This document shows positions 36,641 to 43,581 of a stretch of 64,000 nucleotides of DNA, piece by piece. This stretch comes from Sphingobacteriaceae bacterium (lineage in GTDB: Bacteria; Bacteroidota; Bacteroidia; B-17B0; Aurantibacillaceae). The position numbers and the translations under genes are program-made. Each line of letters begins with the position of its first letter. Positions within the stretch are counted from its first letter, which is position 1. The DNA lies in NCBI GenBank assembly GCA_016705695.1, contig JADJLA010000014.1, positions 6,249 through 70,248 on the forward strand, in the 5' to 3' direction. A model generated the notes under the pieces. The model ran no database searches. It worked only from the letters and a program-made list of their open reading frames with translations, and was not told the origin of the DNA.

Positions 36641-37996
36641 ATGGCCACAAAGAAACCATCCTCGAGCAGGAAAGAACTACCGAAAATTTTTGTACTCGAC
36701 ACCTCCGTTATTATTTATGATCACACTGCGATACGCAACTTTGCCGAACATGATGTAGTGATCCCCATAACTGTTCTGGAAGAACTTGATAATTTTAAAA
36801 AGGGCAACGATACCAAAAATTATTCGGCCCGCGAATTTACGCGTTACATAGATCAGTTAAGTGGCAATAACACTTTGCAAGATTGGACTGCTATTAACGG
36901 GCCAAATCGTGGCAAGTTTAAAATTGAAATGCATACCTCGAGCAAAGTAAATGCAGAGCGTATTTTTGATGATAAAAAAGCCGATCACCGAATTTTAAAT
37001 ACGGCTTTATATACAGCAGAACAAAATCCAACACGAAGAGTTGTTTTGGTTACTAAGGATATCAATCTTCGCATCAAAGCAAAATCGCTCAGTTTAAATG
37101 CAGAGGACTATGAAACAGGTAAAGTAAAAACCATTGATGAGCTTTATACGGGACGCAGCGAAATTCAAAAAATTAAACAAGATGCTATCACTAGCATTTA
37201 CAATAATGGTTTTTGCAAGGCGGACGATGTTTTGAAAAAAGATCAGATAATTCCGAATCATTATTATATTTTAAGGAATGGAAATCAAAGCGTGTTGGCA
37301 CGTTACAATAAAGATGAGAATACCATCAATCGTGTTGTAAAATCCGCTGCTTTTGGTGTGATCCCAAAAAATGCCGAGCAAGCATTTGCTTTGGATGCCA
37401 TCATGAATCCGGATCTTAAATTGGTGACTATACAAGGTGTGGCCGGAACAGGAAAAACATTATTATCATTAGCCGGTGCTTTAGAACAAAGAAGAAATTA
37501 TCATCAAATATATTTAGCGCGACCAATTGTTCCATTGAGCAATAAAGATATTGGTTACCTGCCGGGTGATGTGAACAGTAAATTAAATCCATACATGGAA
37601 CCGTTGTGGGATAATTTAAAGTTCATTCGTAGCCAATTCAGCGAAAAAGATAAAGAGCATAAACAATTAAATGAAATGGTTGAGAACCAAAAATTAGTTG
37701 TTTGTCCGCTTGCCTATATTCGTGGAAGAAGTTTAAGTAATGTTTTCTTTATTGTGGATGAGGCTCAAAATTTAACACCACATGAAGTAAAAACCATTAT
37801 TACTCGCGCAGGGGAAAACACAAAGATCATCTTTACAGGCGATATTTACCAAATAGATACTCCATATTTGGATACACAAAGTAATGGCCTAAGTTATCTG
37901 ATAGACAAGGTAAAAGGACAGCCTCTTTACGCCCATATTACCCTTGAAAAGGGCGAGCGGAGTGAGCTGGCGAATTTGGCCAACGACCTACTATAG
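36641..37996 (+). CDS. PIN-PhoH family protein (PhoH2-type RNA helicase/ribonuclease)
   Basis: A 451-residue two-domain protein. The N-terminal PIN nuclease domain (about residues 15-145) has acidic residues in VLDTSVIIYD and VTKDINLRIKA. The C-terminal PhoH ATPase domain has Walker A GVAGTGKT and Walker B FIVDEAQNLTP. PhoH2 proteins unwind and cleave RNA. It diverges from purH and is followed by a hairpin terminator. Confidence 0.92.
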   Translation: MATKKPSSSRKELPKIFVLDTSVIIYDHTAIRNFAEHDVVIPITVLEELDNFKKGNDTKNYSAREFTRYIDQLSGNNTLQDWTAINGPNRGKFKIEMHTSSKVNAERIFDDKKADHRILNTALYTAEQNPTRRVVLVTKDINLRIKAKSLSLNAEDYETGKVKTIDELYTGRSEIQKIKQDAITSIYNNGFCKADDVLKKDQIIPNHYYILRNGNQSVLARYNKDENTINRVVKSAAFGVIPKNAEQAFALDAIMNPDLKLVTIQGVAGTGKTLLSLAGALEQRRNYHQIYLARPIVPLSNKDIGYLPGDVNSKLNPYMEPLWDNLKFIRSQFSEKDKEHKQLNEMVENQKLVVCPLAYIRGRSLSNVFFIVDEAQNLTPHEVKTIITRAGENTKIIFTGDIYQIDTPYLDTQSNGLSYLIDKVKGQPLYAHITLEKGERSELANLANDLL

Positions 37997-38000
37997 TTAA

Positions 38001-38046
38001 AGAACCGTCCTAAAAAACATGCTTTTAGGATTGGTTCTTACCCTTT
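38001..38046 (+). terminator. Hairpin terminator after the PIN-PhoH gene
   Basis: AGAACCgTCCTAAAA and TTTTAGGAtTGGTTCT form a stem of about 15 pairs with one mismatch and a small loop, followed by TACCCTTTTT. Its right arm overlaps the -33 box of the next gene. Confidence 0.7.
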
Positions 38047-38060
38047 TTGGACTATATTTG
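38031..38060 (+). promoter_or_regulatory. Promoter for the T9SS protein at 38.1 kb
   Basis: TTGG (38031-38034), an 18-base spacer and TATATTTG (38053-38060, an exact TAnnTTTG match) lie 26 bases before the chosen ATG. Confidence 0.55.
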
Positions 38061-38085
38061 CTTTACTAATTTTAAATTTAAAGAG

Positions 38086-39330
38086 ATGAAAAAACTTTTA
38101 CTTTCTGTATTTACATTAAGTTGTTTTGCTGGCTTTGGCCAATGGGTTTATACCGGCAACAATACCTCTAACGATGTTACCGCTGCCTTTGGAAGCGCGT
38201 TTTCAAGTGATGGATTGATAAGCGGTTCGAGTGGATTATATTCTACACCGGATAATGGCGCAACTTGGGCTAATAGTAACACCGGTGTTCCAAGTGCCGG
38301 TTTAATATTTGGCACATTAAACTCAGGATCGCTTTACGCTTTTAAAAGCAATTCGGTCTATGTTTCAACAACGGGTAATAATTGGAGCATGCAACCAAGC
38401 ACAATGTCGTCGTCATTAACTATTAAATCAATGACATCATTGAACGGAACTGTTATTGCTGCAGCAAGTCCTAATAGTCCTGCCAGTTTTAAAGTATTTC
38501 ATTTTGTTGGTGGAACTTGGACCTTAAAATCTTCTCCTTCAAATGCAATGTACATTACCTGTATTCGTAACCTTGGCGGAACCTTGTTTGCGGGAACAAC
38601 TGCTTCCAATATCATTAAATCAAGCGATGCCGGAATGACCTGGACAACAAGTTCAACCGGTGCGCCAACACAAAATTGTCATAAATACAATAACTGCCTT
38701 GCTAGTTCAGGAAATACCATGTACTGCGGCACCATTGGTGGAAGAATTGTAAGGTCAACTAATAGCGGAACCAACTGGGCAAGTGTATATAACATTGGAG
38801 ATGATAATGGTTTTTATGGCATCAATGATTTTTACGTGTACAATACAAATACAATTTTTGCAGCAACCGATTCGGGTTTTGTATACACAACAAATGGTGG
38901 TAATAGCTGGACACGTTACAATGTAGGTTTGAACTTTGGTAATTTTGAGAATTTAATGAAACGTGTTACTGTAAGTGGTGCCTATATTATTGCAGGTGTA
39001 AATACCTCCGGCGGTGCTCGTATTGTTCGCATGCCTTTAAGTTCAATTGGCCTAACTACAGGAATTAATGAATTAGCTGCAGGTACACTTGAAAATAAAG
39101 TATATCCAAATCCAACTTCCGATAATGTAACCATTGAAGTGAGTGATCTTACATTTGATGATAATTGTATTGTAAAATTATACGATGCAATGGGACGTGA
39201 AGTTGCCACAACACTTATGAATGGTGGAAAAGCAGAATTGAACCTCGAGAATTACAGCAAAGGTTTATATTCGTTCACTGTATCAAATAAAAATACTATT
39301 GCGAGCAGGGGGAAATTAGTAGTGAACTAG
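38086..39330 (+). CDS. T9SS type A sorting domain-containing beta-propeller protein
   Basis: A 414-residue secreted protein. The start at 38086 gives a normal signal peptide (MKKLLLSVFTLSCFAGFGQ). The body carries BNR/Asp-box-like repeats (STPDNGATWANS, SSDAGMTWTTS, STNSGTNWAS, TTNGGNSWTR), suggesting a beta-propeller. The last 80 residues are an intact T9SS type A domain (VYPNPTSDNVTIEV, YSKGLYSFTVSNKN, GKLVVN). The ligand is unknown. It is a small relative of the large BNR protein at 7.9-11.3 kb. Confidence 0.87.
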   Translation: MKKLLLSVFTLSCFAGFGQWVYTGNNTSNDVTAAFGSAFSSDGLISGSSGLYSTPDNGATWANSNTGVPSAGLIFGTLNSGSLYAFKSNSVYVSTTGNNWSMQPSTMSSSLTIKSMTSLNGTVIAAASPNSPASFKVFHFVGGTWTLKSSPSNAMYITCIRNLGGTLFAGTTASNIIKSSDAGMTWTTSSTGAPTQNCHKYNNCLASSGNTMYCGTIGGRIVRSTNSGTNWASVYNIGDDNGFYGINDFYVYNTNTIFAATDSGFVYTTNGGNSWTRYNVGLNFGNFENLMKRVTVSGAYIIAGVNTSGGARIVRMPLSSIGLTTGINELAAGTLENKVYPNPTSDNVTIEVSDLTFDDNCIVKLYDAMGREVATTLMNGGKAELNLENYSKGLYSFTVSNKNTIASRGKLVVN

Positions 39331-39354
39331 TTTTGATCCAAAGATCTTTAAAAA

Positions 39355-39389
39355 CAAAAATCCCCGACGATAACGTTGGGGATTTTTTT
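39355..39389. terminator. Bidirectional intrinsic terminator
   Basis: AAAAATCCCCGAC and GTTGGGGATTTTTTT form a strong stem with A and T tracts outside. It separates two converging genes. Confidence 0.85.
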
Positions 39390-39410
39390 ATTACTGAATA
39401 TCTTTTTGTA

Positions 39411-39839
39411 TTAATCTACGATATCGATCTTTTTGTAGAACATTCCTTCACCTTTCATAATTATTAGAACTGCCATGGCGGTTTCTTTAACAAGGGCGTG
39501 AGGGAAAGAGAATTTTACCTCGTCGTTCTCTACAATCTTTTTTTGAAAAATGATCTCGCGACTACCTCTTTCAAGATCTTGGAATGTGATACGAAGCAAT
39601 TCAGGATAGTTTTTATCGCCAATAACAGAAAACTCTTTACTTAACAATTCTGCTCTTGTGCATTTTATTGCCTCATCCTTATTTAACGGCGCGCCTAATG
39701 ATGGGGCTTTTAATGTGTCGCCGGAACTAACTTTTTTTGTTGCAGGATTTTCACCGGCATGCCCTACCGAAAAACATAACAAGAAGCAAACACTGAAGAT
39801 CAGCTTGAAAGACACTTGAATATTTTTAGAGTTGTGCAT
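39411..39839 (-). CDS. Exported protein of unknown function
   Basis: A 142-residue protein with a signal peptide (FKLIFSVCFLLCFSVGHAG). The mature part is mixed alpha/beta with a conserved-looking C-terminal strand pattern (ELLRITFQDLERGSREIIFQKKI, KFSFPHALVKETAMAVLIIM). No domain is recognised. It is monocistronic between terminators and the transglycosylase gene. Confidence 0.65.
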   Translation of the reverse strand: MHNSKNIQVSFKLIFSVCFLLCFSVGHAGENPATKKVSSGDTLKAPSLGAPLNKDEAIKCTRAELLSKEFSVIGDKNYPELLRITFQDLERGSREIIFQKKIVENDEVKFSFPHALVKETAMAVLIIMKGEGMFYKKIDIVD

Positions 39840-39988
39840 TAGGTAGTTTGTGATGAGCTAATTTAAACAAAAATTTAAATGTTCTTTAGTTACTTAGCAT
39901 AAATTTATGCAATGGGTTATTTGGCTTAGTGAATGAAAAACTGGGTAGTTTAAGTAGTCGTAATTTCTACTCTATAAATCAGCAACTT

Positions 39989-40027
39989 ATGAAAAAACTA
40001 CTTATTTGCGGTATAGCCTTGGACTGA
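39989..40027 (+). pseudogene. Truncated start of a secreted-protein gene
   Basis: An ATG opens MKKLLICGIALD followed by TGA, a perfect beginning of a signal peptide with AT-rich upstream sequence, cut off after 12 codons. It runs head-on into the 3' end of the transglycosylase gene, which suggests a deletion junction at about 40015-40020. Confidence 0.45.
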
Positions 40028-41050
40028 GCCAATAGAAATGGTAGAAGGGCTGTTTGACAGGTAAGTGATCTGTTTTTTCATGCGCTGGTTCATTTCTAAA
40101 TGCGCAGCTAAAACTAATTGAGAGTAATTTTGAGAGGCCGATTTGAAATGACGGGTCTCGGCCTTCCAAAGATTATAGATCAAATTCATATCACCGCTAG
40201 CGGGATTAAATGTTTTTAAAGCAAGTTTTACATTGCCCGAACCTGCGTGGTACGAATGCATTACTAATAAACGGAACCAAAGATCTGTTTCGTTGTAATT
40301 TTTTATTCCCAATGTATCTAGCATTTCTCTTGTTTTTGGGATACACACTTTTTTAAGAAGGCTACTTGCTGCATAAGCCGAACGTTCAAAATCAGAACGC
40401 TCATCCATGTGGCGATTTACTTTTAATCCAAACAAACGCGCTACATCTTTCATTAATTGAAAAGGACCATAAGCGCCAGCATTTGATTTTTGTAATTTGT
40501 TTGGGCTTTCTATCAATAAAATAGATTGCGCATACCAAGGGTCAACACCATTATCAATAAAACAATTAATTCCCTTTTCGAATTGTATAAATGCTCTATC
40601 AAAATCGTAGAAGAATTTTTTTCCGGTAGTTAAAAGAATGCGATGTGTTGAATCTAATCCTAAAGCAGTTCTTACACTATCTTTAAAAGATGTTTTTTTT
40701 TCGTCGGGCAAATTACTCCACTCTTTATTATGAATACGTTTAAGTTCGTTGCGATAGGTTGCAACATTTATGATACATGTATCTTGATGTAAATTCATGA
40801 TATTGCGCCAAAATCTTACTTGGGCAATTGTATCACATTTAAAATCGTACATTTGCTTATCGAATACATAATTATGACTCACTTTACTTAAAGGGTCGCA
40901 AACACCTATTATGCATGAACATAGAGATGGGCCGTTTTCATCCTTACTAATTTTTACAAGAGTTTTTTCTGGCGTTTTTTCAATTGGCTTTTCTTTTATA
41001 GGCACAGAAACATCAAAAGCCATAATTAAGGCCAATGTAAATGCCGCCAA
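39998..41050 (-). CDS. Lytic transglycosylase (SLT domain), exported
   Basis: A protein of about 350 residues that would cleave the glycan strands of peptidoglycan. The SLT/goose-lysozyme-like core has the catalytic Glu in ILLIESPNKLQKS, then AGAYGPFQLMKDVARLFG and VMHSYHAGSGNVKLAL. The hydrophobic leader extends upstream of the TTG at 41050 (LKQLSFILAAFTLALIMAF), so translation may begin at a non-ATG codon a little further up, after the in-frame TAA near 41113. The last residues (GYTANK) are encoded by the antisense of a truncated signal-peptide start, so the native C-terminus may be lost. Confidence 0.82.
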   Translation of the reverse strand: MAAFTLALIMAFDVSVPIKEKPIEKTPEKTLVKISKDENGPSLCSCIIGVCDPLSKVSHNYVFDKQMYDFKCDTIAQVRFWRNIMNLHQDTCIINVATYRNELKRIHNKEWSNLPDEKKTSFKDSVRTALGLDSTHRILLTTGKKFFYDFDRAFIQFEKGINCFIDNGVDPWYAQSILLIESPNKLQKSNAGAYGPFQLMKDVARLFGLKVNRHMDERSDFERSAYAASSLLKKVCIPKTREMLDTLGIKNYNETDLWFRLLVMHSYHAGSGNVKLALKTFNPASGDMNLIYNLWKAETRHFKSASQNYSQLVLAAHLEMNQRMKKQITYLSNSPSTISIGSVQGYTANK

Positions 41051-41196
41051 TATGAAAGATAACTGTTTCAGAACCCTTAAGTTAAGGCTTTTAATTGAGA
41101 ATTACAAACCTTGGGCCACTTACTAATTCACTTCATCGTGTTAAGAAGACCTGTCCTAATAATTTGACATACAAGCAAGTACGAATTTTGAAACGC

Positions 41197-41313
41197 TTAT
41201 CCAAAGATCAAACCAAATACCTCTTAAATTTTAGAAGCGGCAAGTATCTTGATAGTAAATGTTTTTTGTTGAGGCTTTCTAAATTATGAGAGCTAATAAT
41301 GATCTTTTTGAAG
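41197..41313 (-). pseudogene. Degenerate copy of the 3' end of radA
   Basis: About 117 bases align with the last codons of radA at 42097-42214, at roughly 80 percent by eye. The shared words include TTATCCAAAGATCAAACCAA and GATCTTTTTGAAG. On the minus strand it can be read as KKIIISSHNLESLNKK, then (after a frame change) TFTIKILAASKI, a stop, and EVFGLIFG, matching RadA's end KKIIISSHNLKGLQKK...GLIFG. It lies just downstream of the BI-1 gene, which is thus flanked by radA 3' sequence on both sides. Confidence 0.8.
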
Positions 41314-41316
41314 TAA

Positions 41317-42045
41317 CTATTTACGACTGCCAAATAAGCGAAGCAGATACAAGAAGATATTAATGAAATCCAGATAAAGGGTTAATGCTCCCATGATGGA
41401 GAGCTTCTTAAACATTACAGAGCCATCGCTTTGAGTACTCATGTTTTTGATCTTCTGAACATCGTAAGCTGTTAACCCCGTAAAAATAATCACGCCTAAA
41501 ATGCTGCAAACATAACTCATGGTATCGCTTCGCATGAACATATTGATAAGGGACGCTATAACTATCCCTATCAAACCAATAAAAAGTAAGCTCCCTAGTT
41601 TTGTAAGGTCTGTTTTGGTGGTATAACCGGCAATGGCCATAATGGCAAAAAGGGCCACCGAGCTTAAAAAGACGTTGAAAATTGAACCAAGCTCGTAGAT
41701 CATAAAAATAAAGCTCAAGCTTATGCCGTTAATAGTGGCGTATGCAATAAATGCAGCAATGAGCGCGGAATATGATAACTTATTAAATGCAAATGACATC
41801 AATAAAACAAATCCAATTGGAGCCAACATTACAACCCAAGCGAATACAGATAGTTTAACGCCCACTTCAGTTTCGGTGAATAGCAAAAGACTTAATGAAG
41901 GAATAAAATAGAACATCAAAGAGGCGATGGTAGTTACTGTTAAAGCTAAGGTCATCCATAAAAATACCGAACGCAGCAAGGTATTGGTGCCGGCTACAGT
42001 GCCATAATCTAATTTGTCGATATTGGTGTTTCTTGTGTTTTCCAT
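41317..42045 (-). CDS. Bax inhibitor-1/YccA family membrane protein
   Basis: A 242-residue protein with seven predicted membrane helices of the BI-1/TMBIM family. Typical segments are LRSVFLWMTLALTVTTIASLMFYF and the C-terminal FTGLTAYDVQKIKNM...LGALTLYLDFINIFLYLLRLFG pattern. Bacterial members are calcium-leak or membrane-stress proteins, often interacting with FtsH. A TATATTTG -7 box lies at 42072-42065. It sits between radA and a decayed radA 3' copy. Confidence 0.9.
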   Translation of the reverse strand: MENTRNTNIDKLDYGTVAGTNTLLRSVFLWMTLALTVTTIASLMFYFIPSLSLLLFTETEVGVKLSVFAWVVMLAPIGFVLLMSFAFNKLSYSALIAAFIAYATINGISLSFIFMIYELGSIFNVFLSSVALFAIMAIAGYTTKTDLTKLGSLLFIGLIGIVIASLINMFMRSDTMSYVCSILGVIIFTGLTAYDVQKIKNMSTQSDGSVMFKKLSIMGALTLYLDFINIFLYLLRLFGSRK

Positions 42046-42095
42046 GTTTCTAATTTTTGTATAACAAATATAGTAAAAAAAAATTACGAGAATAT

Positions 42096-43487
42096 TTATC
42101 CAAAGATCAAACCAAATACCTCTTCAATTTTAGAAGCTGCTACAATTTCAATTGTAAATGATTTTTTTTGAAGCCCTTTTAAATTATGGGAACTAATGAT
42201 GATCTTTTTGAAGCCTAATTTTTCAGCCTCACTAACACGTTGCTCGATCTTATTTACCGGTCTGATCTCTCCCGTTAAACCAACTTCACCGCTAAAGCAA
42301 ATGGATTGTGGAATTGGAATATCCTCACTGCTACTTAACACAGCGCAAACTAATGCAAGATCAATTCCTGGATCTTCAACGCGAATACCACCCGCGATAT
42401 TGATGAACACATCTTTTATTCCTAATTTAAATCCACAACGTTTTTCAAGAACGGCCAGTAACATTGACAATCTTCGCAGATCAAAACCGGTTGAACTACG
42501 TTGAGGAGTTCCATAAGCCGCGCTGCTTACCAAAGCTTGCGTTTCAATTAACATCGGGCGATTTCCTTCCAAGGTTGCAGCAATTGCAACGCCGCTTGTT
42601 GGTGTATCGCGATCGGTAATTAATATTTCGGAAGGATTTAATACTTCGCGTAAACCATCACCGTTCATTTCATAAATACCCATTTCGTTGGTGCTACCAA
42701 AACGATTTTTTGTGCAACGCAACAAGCGGTAAATATGATTTCGATCGCCTTCAAATTGCAAAACGGTATCAACCATGTGCTCTAAAACTTTTGGTCCGGC
42801 CAAACTTCCCTCTTTGGTAATATGACCTATCATGAACACCGGTGTATTTGTTTCTTTGGCAAAACGTAAAAATTCGGCGGCACATTCGCGCACCTGGCTT
42901 ACACTTCCGGGACTGCTATCAATATAAGATGTATGAATAGTTTGTATAGAATCAATAACAACCAATTGCGGTTGGATCTCGGTTATTTGCTGAAAAATGT
43001 TTTGCGTATTTGTTTCTTGCAAAATAAAGCAGGTATTAGTGGTAATACCAATTCTATCAGCACGCATTTTTATTTGTTGTTCACTTTCTTCGCCGCTAAC
43101 GTACAATACTTTTAAATTCTTTAAACGCAAAGTTAATTGCAACATGAGTGTTGATTTACCAATGCCCGGCTCGCCGCCAAACAATACCAAACTTCCGGGA
43201 ACAATTCCGCCGCCCAATACGCGCGTTAATTCTTTTCCGGGAACTGCAATGCGTGGATAATCGGCTGTGCCAACTTCATTTAATAAAATAGAAGTGTTTG
43301 ATTTTGCACTGCCATTTTTGTTTGATGAAAAAACCTGTAAGCGCGAATTTTTTGTGTCCTTTTGAATTATTTCTTCTACATAGGTATTCCACTCATTGCA
43401 ACTGGTGCATTTGCCAACCCATTTGCTCGCTTGCGCGCCACAGTTCTGGCAAAAAAATGTTTTTTTAACTTTGGTTGACGTACTCAT
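42096..43487 (-). CDS. radA: DNA repair protein RadA
   Basis: A 463-residue helicase that promotes branch migration in recombination. The N-terminal zinc finger CQNCGAQASKWVGKCTSC, Walker A GGEPGIGKST, the RadA-specific KNRFG motif (CTKNRFGSTNEMG) and the C-terminal Lon-protease-like domain (GVAIAATLEGNRPMLIETQALV, SEDIPIPQSICFSGEVGLTGEIRP) are all present. It is complete and of normal length. Its last 120 bases are duplicated in decayed form beyond the BI-1 gene. Confidence 0.97.
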   Translation of the reverse strand: MSTSTKVKKTFFCQNCGAQASKWVGKCTSCNEWNTYVEEIIQKDTKNSRLQVFSSNKNGSAKSNTSILLNEVGTADYPRIAVPGKELTRVLGGGIVPGSLVLFGGEPGIGKSTLMLQLTLRLKNLKVLYVSGEESEQQIKMRADRIGITTNTCFILQETNTQNIFQQITEIQPQLVVIDSIQTIHTSYIDSSPGSVSQVRECAAEFLRFAKETNTPVFMIGHITKEGSLAGPKVLEHMVDTVLQFEGDRNHIYRLLRCTKNRFGSTNEMGIYEMNGDGLREVLNPSEILITDRDTPTSGVAIAATLEGNRPMLIETQALVSSAAYGTPQRSSTGFDLRRLSMLLAVLEKRCGFKLGIKDVFINIAGGIRVEDPGIDLALVCAVLSSSEDIPIPQSICFSGEVGLTGEIRPVNKIEQRVSEAEKLGFKKIIISSHNLKGLQKKSFTIEIVAASKIEEVFGLIFG

Positions 43488-43581
43488 GTTAACACAAAGG
43501 TAGGATATGTAGAAGCGATTGATTGCTACAGATTATAGCATTTTCAAAAAATATCGCTTAAATGAGTAGTATTAACCGTTT

